Positions 50,532 to 59,497 are shown, numbered from the stretch's first letter. The stretch is 64,000 nt of DNA from Agromyces salentinus (GCF_009749395.1 NZ_WBIR01000017.1:1-64000); one strand, 5' to 3'. Made by a program: numbers and translations. The notes: generated from the sequence alone by a model not told the origin.

Positions 50532-51983
50532 TCAGTCGAGCGAGAGGTTCGGCAGCGCCCGGATGCCGAAGCGATGTCGCAGCGCGCTGCGCGCGGCGTA
50601 CCAGCCGTTGAGGCCGGTCACCCCCGGCCCGGGCGGCGTCGACGCCGAGGCGAGGAAGACGCCTTCGATCGGGGTGCGCCACGGGTCCGTGGAGACCACG
50701 GGCCGCCGCAGCAGCTGACCGATAGTGGGCGCGCCCGATGCGATGTCGCCGAGCACGTAGTTGGGGTCGTACTGCTCCATCTGCATCGCGGTGCGGCCGG
50801 CCGCCGCGAGGATCAGGTCGCGGAACCCCGGGGCGAACCGCTCGAGCTGCGCTGTGACGGCCTCCCGCTGGTCGAGGCCCGATCCGCGCGGCACGTGCGT
50901 GTACGCCCAGAGGACCTGCGCTCCCTCGGGCGCGCGGGTCCCGTCGATGATCGAGGGCTGCGCGACGAGCACGTAGGGGGATGCCGCATGCCGGCCCCGG
51001 GCGACATCGCGCTCCGCCCGGGCGATTTCGGCCCTGGTTCCGCCGACGTGCACCGTGCCCACCGAGCGCAGCTCGGGGTTGGTCCACGGCACCGGCCCGG
51101 AGAGCGCGAAGTCGACCTTGGCGACCCCGTTGCCGTACGCGAACCTTCCGAGCGCCCTGGCGTAGGCGTGCGGCATCCGGTCACCGGCGATCGCGAGCAG
51201 CGCCTTCGGGGTGACGTCGAACACGGTCGCCCGAGCCCGAGGCAGTTGGGCGAGGTCGGCGACCTCGACGCCCGTGGTGATCGTGCCGCCGTGCGCGCGG
51301 AGGTCGTCGGCGAGCGCGTCGACGATCGCCTGGCTGCCGCCGACGGGGATCGGCCAGCCGCGCGCGTGCGCGTAGGTCGCGAGCGCGAGCCCGGCGCCGG
51401 CCGGCGCGAGCCCGGGCAGCGGCAGGATCGTGTGCGCGGCGACGCCGGTCAGCATCGCGGGCGCGGCATCCTCGGCGAAGCGCAGGTTCCAGAGCGGCGA
51501 CCCCTGCTCGAGGGCCCGCAGCCCGAATCGCACGGCGGTCAGCGGGTCGGGCGGCACTCCGAGCAGGTTGCTCCCGGTGAACGCCGCGACGCCATCCGCC
51601 CGGTCCACGAGCGGCGCCATCAGGCGTCGATACGCCGGCCCGTCGCGCCCGAGTCCGGCGGCCGTTCGGTCGAGGTCGCGGTAGGCGACGGCGGCTCGGC
51701 CCCCGTCGAGCGGATGCCCGTAGGCGGCTTCCGGATGGCGCAGCTCGATGCGTCGGCCCAACTGGAACTCGCGGAAGAACCGCGATGCGAGGGCCATCGG
51801 ATGCACCGCCGAACACACGTCGTGGCGGAATCCGGGCAGCGTGAGCTCCTTCGTGCGCGCACCGCCCCCGATGGTGTCGTCCCGCTCGAGGACGTGCACC
51901 CGCAGCCCCGCGCGCGCGAGGGTCACCGCGGCCGCGAGCCCGTTCGGGCCCGCACCCACGACGACGGCGTCGGCGTCCGTCAC
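50532..51983 (-). CDS. FAD-dependent oxidoreductase (phytoene desaturase-like, COG1233 type)
   Basis: A 483-residue flavoprotein. Dinucleotide-binding 'DAVVVGAGPNGLAAAVTLAR' at the N-terminus, 'VLERDDTIGGGARTKELTLP' and 'GFRHDVCSAVHPMALASRFF', typical of the NAD(P)/FAD-dependent phytoene-dehydrogenase-like group, and a C-terminal FAD motif 'GVFLASASTPPGPGVTGLNG'. No carotenoid genes are adjacent, so the substrate is open. The GTG start overlaps the stop of the SDR gene (GTGA). Last gene of a three-gene unit. Confidence 0.85.
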   Translation of the reverse strand: MTDADAVVVGAGPNGLAAAVTLARAGLRVHVLERDDTIGGGARTKELTLPGFRHDVCSAVHPMALASRFFREFQLGRRIELRHPEAAYGHPLDGGRAAVAYRDLDRTAAGLGRDGPAYRRLMAPLVDRADGVAAFTGSNLLGVPPDPLTAVRFGLRALEQGSPLWNLRFAEDAAPAMLTGVAAHTILPLPGLAPAGAGLALATYAHARGWPIPVGGSQAIVDALADDLRAHGGTITTGVEVADLAQLPRARATVFDVTPKALLAIAGDRMPHAYARALGRFAYGNGVAKVDFALSGPVPWTNPELRSVGTVHVGGTRAEIARAERDVARGRHAASPYVLVAQPSIIDGTRAPEGAQVLWAYTHVPRGSGLDQREAVTAQLERFAPGFRDLILAAAGRTAMQMEQYDPNYVLGDIASGAPTIGQLLRRPVVSTDPWRTPIEGVFLASASTPPGPGVTGLNGWYAARSALRHRFGIRALPNLSLD

Positions 51984-52993
51984 CGCGCGCCCCCCGTTCG
52001 CGACCACGGTCCGATCGCGAGCGCCCAGGCTGCGACCACCGCCCCGGCGGCAGCCCCGATCCCGGCCGCGGCACGGCGGTGCGTGACCGCCCAGACCTGT
52101 GGCGACCACGGAAGCGACTGCGCTCCGAAGCCGCCCCGCGCCTGCACGTCGCCCGGCGATGGCGCGTACAGGTTCGGGGGCAGTATCGCGCCGCGCGCCC
52201 GCCTGGCCTCCTGGACGCGATAGCCGAACGTCGCCGCGCCCCAGTCGAGCACCCGACCCGAGATGCGATTGCCGAGGATCGCGAACGCCGTCGGCTCGCC
52301 GACCCAGGACCGGCGGCGCGGGCGGCGCACCACGGCCATGACGGCGCGCGCGCCGACCTCGGGCTGGAAGATGACGGGCACCGGGCGTGAGCGCGCGGGC
52401 GTGAGGTTCTTCACCCAGCTGTAGAACGGGGTGTTCAGCGCCGGCATGTCGATCTGCGAGAGCCGGACACGGCTCCGGTGGTGGAGCAGCTCGGTCGACA
52501 CCGACTCGGTGAAGATCCGGCTCGCCGCCTTCGCCGCGCAGTACGACGAGAGCAGCGGGATGCCGCGATGCGCGAGCGCCGAGGAGATCTGGATCACGTG
52601 GCCGCGATCGCGCGGCACCATCCGCCGCAGTGCCGCACGCGTGCCGTTCACGAGGCCCAGGTACGTCACCTCGGTGACCCGTCGGAAGTCCTCCGCCTCG
52701 ACGTCGAGGAACTCCCCGTGCACGGCGCCGATCGGGCCGTTCACCCAGAGGTCGATGGGTCCGAGCTCGGCCTGGACACGCGCACCTGCGTCCTCGACGC
52801 CCTCGGCATCGGCCACGTCCACGGATGCCGCGAGCCCACGTCGCCCGCGCTGCTCGACCTCGGCGACGGTCGAGGCGAGCCGCGCCTCATCGCGCGCGAT
52901 CACGCCGACGTCCCACCCCGCATCGGCCAGCTCGCGGACGACGGCGCGACCGAGGCCGGCGGATCCGCCGAGCACCACGGCCACCGGGGCCAT
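51980..52993 (-). CDS. SDR-family oxidoreductase with C-terminal extension
   Basis: A 337-residue short-chain dehydrogenase: VLGGSAGLGRAVV cofactor loop, 'DLWVNGPIGAVHGEFLDVEA' (NG in place of NNAG), 'GHVIQISSALAHRGIPLLSS' and YCAAKAA (catalytic Tyr/Lys). A ~100-residue extension ends in a hydrophobic helix (AAAGIGAAAGAVVAAWALAI), suggesting membrane attachment, as in the long-chain SDRs often encoded with lipid-modifying enzymes. The ATG overlaps the upstream SRPBCC stop (TGATG). Confidence 0.8.
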   Translation of the reverse strand: MAPVAVVLGGSAGLGRAVVRELADAGWDVGVIARDEARLASTVAEVEQRGRRGLAASVDVADAEGVEDAGARVQAELGPIDLWVNGPIGAVHGEFLDVEAEDFRRVTEVTYLGLVNGTRAALRRMVPRDRGHVIQISSALAHRGIPLLSSYCAAKAASRIFTESVSTELLHHRSRVRLSQIDMPALNTPFYSWVKNLTPARSRPVPVIFQPEVGARAVMAVVRRPRRRSWVGEPTAFAILGNRISGRVLDWGAATFGYRVQEARRARGAILPPNLYAPSPGDVQARGGFGAQSLPWSPQVWAVTHRRAAAGIGAAAGAVVAAWALAIGPWSRTGGAR

Positions 52994-53442
52994 CAGGACT
53001 CGCCGTTCTGCTGCCGGCCCTCCGCCACGAACGCCAGGCGGCGCAGCGTCTCGCGGTTGCGCACGTACAGCATTGGCTCGGTGAGCGCTCGGGGCACCCA
53101 CGACCCGGGCCCCTCGACGGCCTCCTCCTGGATCCGGACGAGGCATCCGTCGCCGTGGCGGCGTACGTCGATGGTGACGCGGGCCTCGCCGATCGGCCAT
53201 CCCTTGGCACGGAACACCGCGCGACGCGGCGGGTCCCACTCGAGGCTCACGGTCTCGTCGTCGATGAGGGCGGGCCAGACGCCCACGGAATGCGCGAGGC
53301 TGCTGCCCGCCTGAGGCCATGCGGCCTCGACGTCACGCATCCGCGACGCGCCGACGACCCACGTCGGGTAGAGCCAGCCGTCCGCGAGCACGGCGAAGAC
53401 GGCTGACGGGGTGCAGTCCATGGACTTGACGTTGCGCGACAT
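52993..53442 (-). CDS. SRPBCC-family protein
   Basis: A 149-residue START-like protein: 'MSRNVKSMDCTPSAVFAVLA' (beta-1 and helix), 'LYPTWVVGASRMRDVEAAWP', 'VSLEWDPPRRAVFRAKGWPI' and a long C-terminal helix. The first gene of the three-gene unit SRPBCC-SDR-FAD oxidoreductase. GGAAGGGATG upstream supports the start. Probably binds the hydrophobic substrate handled by the two redox partners; this is inference from context. Confidence 0.75.
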   Translation of the reverse strand: MSRNVKSMDCTPSAVFAVLADGWLYPTWVVGASRMRDVEAAWPQAGSSLAHSVGVWPALIDDETVSLEWDPPRRAVFRAKGWPIGEARVTIDVRRHGDGCLVRIQEEAVEGPGSWVPRALTEPMLYVRNRETLRRLAFVAEGRQQNGES

Positions 53443-53486
53443 CGGTCATCCCTTCCGGCCAGGGCATCCGGCCATGGTCGTCACGA

Positions 53487-54158
53487 TCACTCGGCCTCGA
53501 CGCTGCTCTGCTCGTGCGGCGTTCCGACCGGCTTGGACTCGGCCGAGCCGCGTTGCCGGAGGAAGATCGAGAGTGCGACCATGCTGCCGACCGCGAGGAA
53601 CTCCGACTGCCAGTTCTGCAGCGTGCGGTTCCAGAAGTCCGCGGAGACGAGGTACGCCGCCCAGTCGACGGCGGGCTGCCCGTGCTCGGCCTGCTCGGCG
53701 TTGAGGGCCACCATCCCCGCGATGGACTGCGCCAGCCACGAGAGCAGGAAGATGGCGCCCATGACGATGAGGAGCGAGTTGGAGTAGATCCAGCGCTTCC
53801 ACCCGTCCGCCTTCGCCCACGCCGGCGAGTCCGGCTTGGCGAATCGGCCGACGAGCTGCGCCTCATCGGAGTCGATGCCCTCGTCGCCCGGCTTCTTGGA
53901 CTCGGGGCTGCCGCGCTGCACCAGCCAGATGGTCGTCAGGATGAACAGGAAGAACTGGAGGTACTCGGACTGCCAGTTCTCCGCCACGTCGACGACGAAC
54001 TGGGAGGAGAGGAGGTACTCGCCGAAGCCGACCGGCGGGAGTCCGTGCGAGGCCTGCTCCTCGTTGGTCAGGGCGAGGCCCGTGACGGCCTGGCCGATGA
54101 GCGCCGCCACGAAGATGACCGCGAAGAAGATGCTCAGCGCATGCTGTCGTATCCGCAT
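53487..54158 (-). CDS. DUF6766-like membrane protein with internal duplication
   Basis: A 223-residue integral membrane protein built from two similar halves: 'LTNEEQASHGLPPVGFGEYL' / 'LNAEQAEHGQPAVDWAAYLV', 'VAENWQSEYLQFF' / 'LQNWQSEFLAVGS' and 'RGSPESKKPG' / 'RGSAESKPVG'. Each half has two TM helices with a conserved NWQSE(Y/F)L segment between them. I associate this with DUF6766 from memory; function unknown. GGGGAGG supports ATG 54158, which overlaps the stop of the 29-residue frame upstream. Confidence 0.65.
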   Translation of the reverse strand: MRIRQHALSIFFAVIFVAALIGQAVTGLALTNEEQASHGLPPVGFGEYLLSSQFVVDVAENWQSEYLQFFLFILTTIWLVQRGSPESKKPGDEGIDSDEAQLVGRFAKPDSPAWAKADGWKRWIYSNSLLIVMGAIFLLSWLAQSIAGMVALNAEQAEHGQPAVDWAAYLVSADFWNRTLQNWQSEFLAVGSMVALSIFLRQRGSAESKPVGTPHEQSSVEAE

Positions 54159-54247
54159 CAGACCGACCTCCCCAGGAGACCGATCACCAGCATGTACGCC
54201 AGCCCGGCGACGATGAAGACCAACCAGCCCGTGAAGACGATTCTCAT
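54158..54247 (-). CDS. 29-residue single-TM peptide coupled to the DUF6766 gene
   Basis: Reads MRIVFTGWLVFIVAGLAYML then VIGLLGRSV, one TM helix. Its TGA overlaps the ATG of the DUF6766 gene (TGATG), and TAGCGT lies exactly 6 nt before its own ATG, so it is the leaderless first gene of the unit. Both features argue strongly that it is translated. Confidence 0.6.
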   Translation of the reverse strand: MRIVFTGWLVFIVAGLAYMLVIGLLGRSV

Positions 54248-54460
54248 GCTCGCACGCTATCCCCGTCGCCCGCGTTGCCGGCAGGGCCTTGCGCGAGCGC
54301 ACCGCAACGCGGTAGCAGTGCGCCCGTCGGCGACGCTCGATTTCGGGGCGATGGCGCCTGCAGGCGCGCAGTTCGTGCGTTCCCGGGCGGCATGAACGCC
54401 TGTCACGAGCGAGACTGTCAAGCCCTGCAGATCGACGGCTCGCCGATGCTACAAGGGAAC

Positions 54461-55369
54461 ATGCCCGACGTCCGCGCGCAGTTCGGCCGCACGACTTCCG
54501 CGCGGTTCTTCGTCTCCCGCGCCCCGAGCGGGTCCGGATCGCATGGCCTCCGGTTCCGGGTGCTCGCCTCGACCGCGGCGCAGGCCTCACAGAGTTCGCG
54601 CGCCTACGTGCTGATCCACGGCGTCGGGATGTCGCACCGGTACTTCTCGCGCCTGCACGAGGAGCTCGCCGGGACCGACGACGTCTACTCCGTCGACCTG
54701 CCCGGGTTCGGGGGCCTCCCGAAGCCCGGCACCGATCTCGACGTCCCCGCGATGGCCGCCGCGCTCGGCGGGGTCCTGGACACGACGGTGGCCCTGACTG
54801 CGGACGAGATCATCCTGGTGGGCCACTCCATGGGCGCCCAGTGGGCCGTCGAACTCGCAGCGGAGCGTCCCGACCTCGTGCACGGCGTCGTCATCGTGGG
54901 ACCGGTCGCTGATGAACGGCACCGATCGCTTCGCGCGCAATCCGTCGCGCTCGCGGTCGACACCCTCGGCGAGCCGCCATCGGTCAACGCGACGGTGCTC
55001 TCCGACTACCTGCGCTGCGGTCCGCGGTGGTACCTGCGACAGGCCGCGCACATGCTGGCGTACCGACTCGAGGACCGCGTGCGCGACCTGCGGATGCCGC
55101 TGCTCGTCGTCCGCGGCGGCGACGACCCCATCGCAGGGGCGGTCTGGTGCCGTCGACTGCGTGACCGCGCGCCGCGCGGCTCGCCCGTCGTCGTGCCCCA
55201 GCGGAACCACGTCGTGCAGCAGACCGCTCCCCGAGCCGTCGCCGACGCGCTCCGGGCCTGGCGGCGCCCAGACGGACTGCATGGGAGCCGGCGCTTCGCC
55301 GGTCAGCGGCCGATGGAGCAGAGCCTGAAAACGCCGAATCCACCAGGCCCTCACTCCCGCTCGGGGTGA
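54461..55369 (+). CDS. Alpha/beta-fold hydrolase
   Basis: A ~302-residue hydrolase: YVLIHGVGMSHRYFSRLHEE (oxyanion loop), 'VYSVDLPGFGGLPKPGTDLD', nucleophile elbow LVGHSMGAQWAVELA, 'PLLVVRGGDDPIAGAVWCRR' (Asp) and 'VVPQRNHVVQQTAPRAVADA' (His). The N-terminal ~45 residues are not part of the fold and the start is uncertain. The last ~35 codons run through a strong hairpin, so the natural C-terminus may have been altered by the adjacent integration event. Confidence 0.75.
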   Translation: MPDVRAQFGRTTSARFFVSRAPSGSGSHGLRFRVLASTAAQASQSSRAYVLIHGVGMSHRYFSRLHEELAGTDDVYSVDLPGFGGLPKPGTDLDVPAMAAALGGVLDTTVALTADEIILVGHSMGAQWAVELAAERPDLVHGVVIVGPVADERHRSLRAQSVALAVDTLGEPPSVNATVLSDYLRCGPRWYLRQAAHMLAYRLEDRVRDLRMPLLVVRGGDDPIAGAVWCRRLRDRAPRGSPVVVPQRNHVVQQTAPRAVADALRAWRRPDGLHGSRRFAGQRPMEQSLKTPNPPGPHSRSG

Positions 55370-55383
55370 GGCTCCTGGTGGAT
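55338..55383. terminator. Strong hairpin terminator at the chromosome/element junction
   Basis: ATCCACCAGG (55338-55347) pairs with CCTGGTGGAT (55374-55383); an inner CCTCAC/GTGAGG stem extends it. It overlaps the 3' end of the hydrolase gene and lies 8 nt from the tRNA piece. Confidence 0.75.
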
Positions 55384-55391
55384 CAGGGTGT

Positions 55392-55429
55392 TGGAGCCGC
55401 CTGTGGGAATCGAACCCACGACCTTCTCA
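55392..55429 (-). tRNA. 3' fragment of a tRNA gene (probable tRNA-Thr), integration scar
   Basis: On the minus strand TGAGAAGGTC is followed by a perfect T-arm (GTGGGTTCGATTCCCAC), the acceptor strand AGGCGGC, discriminator T and encoded CCA. This is the 3' half of a tRNA, beginning in the anticodon stem; no matching D-arm or anticodon stem precedes it. A 7-nt stretch (55458-55464, minus GTCGCCC) could pair imperfectly with the acceptor strand, so a decayed whole tRNA is an alternative. Such pieces are the usual attachment-site duplicates left by tyrosine-integrase elements. The tRNA-Thr assignment is from memory of actinobacterial sequences. Confidence 0.65.
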
Positions 55430-56008
55430 CATGGGTTCGATTCTCCATTGACCCATAGGGCGACGTGAATCGCGCGGGAACGCCTCGAAAGAACTCGACC
55501 TGATCAGGAATTCTCGCCTGAATATGGTTCCATTCTAGTTCCGCCACGGGTGTCCTCTCGACTCTTCTCGATCTGCTTCGCCTCGGCTCGACGGCGTGAG
55601 CAAGGCAATAAACGCCGAATAAGAGGTCGCGCCCAGGCGCTGGACGGCGAAGCCGAGTCTCCTCAATAGAACCCGAGCTCGCTACCGGCGCGTTCGATGT
55701 CGCGCATGCGATCGGAGGCCCCGTCGCCGAGGCGATCGAGAGTGGAGGCGATCACCGCTTCGACGAGCCCGCGTACCGGGGTCATGGCCCTGACGCCGGT
55801 TCGATCCTCACGTCCGCTTCGAGGAGAAATGAAAGACCACCTCTACTTGCCTGTTCGACGTGAGCGGTCACAATTGTGACTCACGTACGCGCGACCGCCG
55901 AACGAGTCGGTCGAGGCTCACCGCGCGGGCTGTGACCGGTCAAGCAACGCCGATCCAAGACCCTCGCTCGCAGTGGCGTCCGCGCGCTCGAGATCGGACG
56001 GCACACCA
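55430..56008. other. 579-bp region inside the putative element, no solid gene
   Basis: Lower G+C than the flanks. The only readable frame is a minus-strand ATG at 55785 giving a 40-residue peptide (ending RDIERAGSELGFY) to 55663, which may be the tail of a decayed gene. ATGGGT...ACCCAT (55431-55456) forms a small hairpin near the tRNA piece. No integrase is visible here. Confidence 0.5.
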
Positions 56009-56920
56009 TCATCGGGCGCGGATGGGTGTGACGTTCTCGGGCGGCTTCGGACCCCGGGCCGCACCGCGGGTCGGGCAGCTCACCGCGCCTTCGCTCGTGA
56101 CGGCGACCTCGAGCCTGCCGAGGTTGGTGATTTCCACGGCTACCTGATCACCATCGGAGACTTGGCCGATTCCGGCAGGGGTTCCCGTCGTGATGATGTC
56201 GCCCGGTTGCAGCGACATGACTGAGGATGCGTAGGAGATGAGGCGAGGCACGTCCCAGATCAGGTCGCGCACGTCGGCATCTTGCCGGAGCTCGCCGTTC
56301 ACCCAGGTGCGGAGCCGCATGTTCTCGGGCGGCCCTGCTTCGTCGGGGGTGACGAGGTAGGGTCCGACGGGTGTGAAGCTGTCGAACGACTTCCGGGTGG
56401 ATCGGTCTTCTCCTCCGCGCATGGTCATGTCGAGCAGCGTGGTGTAGCCCGCCACATAGTTGAGGGCGTCGTCGATGGAGACGTGTGATGCTGGCCGGCC
56501 GATGACGACAGCGAGTTCGCCCTCTTGATCGAAGCGGCGGTCCGTATACGGCAGCCGCACGACTCCGCCGGATCCGAGCACCGATGAGGTGGCTTTGAGG
56601 AAGATGCCAAGGGCGTCGATGTGGAAGTCTTCCTGCATCTCAGCTTGATGGTCGCGATAGTTCACCGGTGCGGCGATGATTTTCGGAGGGTCGGGCACGA
56701 TCGAGGCGAAACGCACGGATGCCAGTGGCAGACGCTGGCCGTCGAGATCGCCGATGACGTCCGCGAGCGGAACATCCTTGGCCAGCAAAGCACGCATTGG
56801 GCTGACGGTCCCACGGGATACCTGGTCGCCGAGCCGGCTGGTCACGTCGACGACGAAATCGTCGTCGACCACCCCCAACCGATAGTCGCCGACATCGTCA
56901 GTGAAGCTCAAGAGTTTCAT
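56009..56920 (-). CDS. Fumarylpyruvate hydrolase-like FAH-family protein
   Basis: A 303-residue FAH-superfamily enzyme: 'IIAAPVNYRDHQAEMQEDFH', metal ligands in RFDQEGELAVVIGRPASHVS, 'GYTTLLDMTMRGGEDRSTRK', 'SFDSFTPVGPYLVTPDEAGP' and 'SLQPGDIITTGTPAGIGQVS'. In a gentisate operon the expected reaction is hydrolysis of fumarylpyruvate (or maleylpyruvate) to fumarate and pyruvate, the last step. The ATG overlaps the stop of the monooxygenase gene (ATGA). It is the last gene of the leftward operon. Confidence 0.85.
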   Translation of the reverse strand: MKLLSFTDDVGDYRLGVVDDDFVVDVTSRLGDQVSRGTVSPMRALLAKDVPLADVIGDLDGQRLPLASVRFASIVPDPPKIIAAPVNYRDHQAEMQEDFHIDALGIFLKATSSVLGSGGVVRLPYTDRRFDQEGELAVVIGRPASHVSIDDALNYVAGYTTLLDMTMRGGEDRSTRKSFDSFTPVGPYLVTPDEAGPPENMRLRTWVNGELRQDADVRDLIWDVPRLISYASSVMSLQPGDIITTGTPAGIGQVSDGDQVAVEITNLGRLEVAVTSEGAVSCPTRGAARGPKPPENVTPIRAR

Positions 56921-58134
56921 CGCAGGGGCTCCAGTTCTCGCTCTACGGGTCCGAGCAGGTTTTCGAGTGCGTCGTCGTACATCCAGGCGAGCTCGCGGTA
57001 GTCATCAGGGGCACGCATGCGCAGGTAGCGGTCGCGGAACGCCCGAAATCCTGGGTCAGTGGTGTGCCAGGATTCGCCCCAGGGTCGAGCCGACCGCTGA
57101 CAGCGTGTCGTTCTCGGCACGCGGAGTCGGTCGTAGTTGACCAGGCCGGAGATGTCGTCGACCTGTCCGGCGAGGCTTGCTGCGAGAACGAGGCCGTCCT
57201 CGAGCGCCTGACATGCACCCTGACCGAGGTATTGGAGCATGGGATGCGCTGCGTCCCCGATGAGGACGGCTCGGCCCGCGACGAAGGTGTCCAGCGGGTC
57301 CTTGTCGAAGTTGGGGTAGGCGGTGGCATCGGTGTGTGCTGCGACCGTGGTGCGTACCGCGTCGCACATCGGGCTGAACCGCTCGAGCAGTTCTTCGCTG
57401 TTACCCCAGTCGTCGCGTCCCTCGGCTTTGCGCAGCGTCCGGAATACGGCCACCTGGTTGTACATCGTGCCGCTTCGCACGGGGTACTGCATCAGGTGCA
57501 CGTTCGGACCGATCCACAACCGCACTTCGGACGGGAATTCAGCGGCGATGCTCGAGTCGATGGGCGTTGCACCCCGGAATGCGACGTACCCGCTGAAGAC
57601 GGGCGCATCGGTGGCGATGAGGCGCCGCACCTTCGAGTTGAGGCCGTCCGCGCCGACGACGAGCTTCGCCGTGAGTTCCGCGTCGCCTTCGCATCGGACG
57701 CGCATCCGGTCTCCCTCGTCGGCCACTTCGATGACCGTCGTGTTGTTCTGCAGCGTGATGTTCGGGTGGGCGCGGCACGCTTCGAGCAGTGGGGCGAGTA
57801 CGTCGTTTCGGTGGATGACGAGATAGGGGTACCCGAAGCGTTCGGTGAACGCCTCGCCGAGGTCGAGCGTGGTCAGTTCCTCGCCCGTCAGCGCGTCGGA
57901 TACGACACCTCGTCGAGGAAAGACCGCGGTGCCGTAGATCTGGTCGAGCACGCCGAGTCGGTCGAGCGCGCGGACGGCGTTCGGCCCGACTTGGAGCCCC
58001 GCTCCCACTTCGGAGAACTGGGGGGCGCGTTCGAGGAGGTGCACGGGGACGCCGGTATTCGCGAGTGCGAGGGCGGTGCCGAGACCTCCGATTCCTCCAC
58101 CGACGACGATGACGTCGTGATCTGTCCGGGTCAC
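56917..58134 (-). CDS. FAD-dependent aromatic hydroxylase (3-hydroxybenzoate 6-hydroxylase-like)
   Basis: A 405-residue class A flavoprotein monooxygenase: 'DVIVVGGGIGGLGTALALAN' (FAD), 'LLERAPQFSEVGAGLQVGPN', the DG motif 'LVVGADGLNSKVRRLIATDA' and the GD motif 'FVAGRAVLIGDAAHPMLQYL'. The family includes salicylate hydroxylases and 3-hydroxybenzoate 6-hydroxylases; the gentisate dioxygenase in the same operon favours 3-hydroxybenzoate to gentisate. GAAGGAG precedes the GTG start; its stop overlaps the hydrolase start. Confidence 0.85.
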   Translation of the reverse strand: MTRTDHDVIVVGGGIGGLGTALALANTGVPVHLLERAPQFSEVGAGLQVGPNAVRALDRLGVLDQIYGTAVFPRRGVVSDALTGEELTTLDLGEAFTERFGYPYLVIHRNDVLAPLLEACRAHPNITLQNNTTVIEVADEGDRMRVRCEGDAELTAKLVVGADGLNSKVRRLIATDAPVFSGYVAFRGATPIDSSIAAEFPSEVRLWIGPNVHLMQYPVRSGTMYNQVAVFRTLRKAEGRDDWGNSEELLERFSPMCDAVRTTVAAHTDATAYPNFDKDPLDTFVAGRAVLIGDAAHPMLQYLGQGACQALEDGLVLAASLAGQVDDISGLVNYDRLRVPRTTRCQRSARPWGESWHTTDPGFRAFRDRYLRMRAPDDYRELAWMYDDALENLLGPVERELEPLR

Positions 58135-58823
58135 GATTGCTCCTTCAGATGGGGCGAGTGTGGGGTGGTTCGTTGGTTCGGACCGGAGCTCACGAGCTCC
58201 GCAAGACCCGGACCTGGGGTACCGGCTCGGATGGGCGTGCACGACGCGGGGAAGTCGGTGCGAAACTGCGCCGCCTCATCGATGAGCGCATCGAGAAACG
58301 CCGGCAGAAGTGCCATGCCGGCGGGATGCCCGTCGTGGAGCACGACGACGGCCTCGTCGGTGCCGCGGCATCCTTCAAGGGCTGCCTCGATCCAGTCATC
58401 CGGGCGCTGCCAGTCCCGGGGTACGACGTTCCAGAGGGCCATGGTGTAGCCGCCCTCGAACAGCGTCTGTACGGCTTCTTCGTTGAGCAGCCGGTGATCG
58501 ATGACCGCGCCGGGCGCCGCCCCGACCGGGCGGAACAACTGAGGGGCAGGCGCGATCTCCACGATCGCGTGCTGGGTTCTGACGATTTCCGAGCGGGCGT
58601 AGCCCGCCCGGTGGACGTCGCCGAAGGGCACGGAATGCGACCAGGTGTGGTTGCCCACCAGGTGACCGCCGTCGCTCATTCGTGCCACGAGTTCAGGGTG
58701 CGCGTGCACTTTGTGGCCGACGACGAAGAACACGGCGTGGATGTTCCGCTCCTGCAACGCGTCGAGCACGATCGGCGTGCCGGTCGGGTGTGGGCCGTTG
58801 TCGAACGTGAGGGTGACCCGCAT
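58131..58823 (-). CDS. NodB-type polysaccharide deacetylase-like protein
   Basis: A 230-residue (beta/alpha) deacetylase-fold protein: 'LTFDNGPHPTGTPIVLDALQ' (TFDDGP motif with Asn in place of the second Asp), 'GHLVGNHTWSHS' (H-x-x-x-H metal ligands), 'LFRPVGAAPGAVIDH' (RxPxG) and 'VVVLHDGHPAGMALLPAFLD'. It lacks a signal peptide, so it is cytosolic and unlikely to act on cell-wall glycans. It overlaps both neighbours (TGATG upstream, 4 nt downstream), so it belongs to the aromatic operon. A role as an amide or ester hydrolase on an aromatic conjugate is only a guess. Confidence 0.75.
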   Translation of the reverse strand: MRVTLTFDNGPHPTGTPIVLDALQERNIHAVFFVVGHKVHAHPELVARMSDGGHLVGNHTWSHSVPFGDVHRAGYARSEIVRTQHAIVEIAPAPQLFRPVGAAPGAVIDHRLLNEEAVQTLFEGGYTMALWNVVPRDWQRPDDWIEAALEGCRGTDEAVVVLHDGHPAGMALLPAFLDALIDEAAQFRTDFPASCTPIRAGTPGPGLAELVSSGPNQRTTPHSPHLKEQS

Positions 58824-59497
58824 CACGACACCTTCGCCAGGGCAGTCTGATGAGGCTGGCGATTGGGGGCGCGTGACATCCGCCGTGCGATGGCAGACGG
58901 GGTCCCGGTCAGCGTTGAATCCCGCCAGGTGACGTCGTACTCGTCGCCGCGGCGTGTGATCGTTGCCCCCGTTTCGAGGATGAGTCGGTCGAGAACTTCT
59001 GTTGGGAAGTCGGAGAAACTTCCCCCGGTTCCCAGGTCGACGGCGGCCAACCACGTCTGGCGGGCGCGCAGCCATGGCGTGCGCGCAATGGCGATCGGGG
59101 CGCCCCGGTCGTCGACGCCGAATCCGTTCCACGCGGCGACCGGCAGGTCCCGCCACTCCACGGCCAGGTGGACTGCGGAATGTTCGACGAGGTGCCGGAG
59201 AGCTCGAGGCGGAAGCGTGGCGCCGGTGACAATCGCAGCCGCTCGCTCGCCCGGCGCGTAGGTCGCCGCCAGTGGCCGTTCCTCGCGAAGCGATTCGGCG
59301 AGGTTCGCCCAGCCGCGTGCATCGTATCCGACGGTGGCGATGATGGTCCTGCGATCGGCGGGTGCCGCGGGATGGCCTGGCTGATCGTAGCCGCGCTCGG
59401 GGAGCTGGGCGAGCCAGCGAAGGAAGTACGCGGTTCCGCGATACGCGAGCAGGAGGTCGCCGGTCGGCCCTCCCAACGCCGTACGAGCGCCGGTCAT
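58823..59497 (-). CDS. Maleylpyruvate isomerase-like (DinB/MDMPI fold) protein
   Basis: A 224-residue protein of the mycothiol-dependent maleylpyruvate isomerase type by general layout ('TIIATVGYDARGWANLAESL', 'ALRHLVEHSAVHLAVEWRDL', 'TPWLRARQTWLAAVDLGTGG'). The helix that normally bears the first metal-ligand His reads VGYDARGW, with no His, so it may be a divergent or non-catalytic paralogue of the better candidate at 61254-61937. Overlaps both neighbouring genes by a few nt. The family assignment is moderate. Confidence 0.6.
   Translation of the reverse strand: MTGARTALGGPTGDLLLAYRGTAYFLRWLAQLPERGYDQPGHPAAPADRRTIIATVGYDARGWANLAESLREERPLAATYAPGERAAAIVTGATLPPRALRHLVEHSAVHLAVEWRDLPVAAWNGFGVDDRGAPIAIARTPWLRARQTWLAAVDLGTGGSFSDFPTEVLDRLILETGATITRRGDEYDVTWRDSTLTGTPSAIARRMSRAPNRQPHQTALAKVS

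Noticed and set aside
55392..55464. Complete functional tRNA gene
   Set aside because: The T-arm and acceptor 3' strand are perfect, but no anticodon stem pairs with TGAGA and no D-arm is recognisable; the spacing is also 3-4 nt short.
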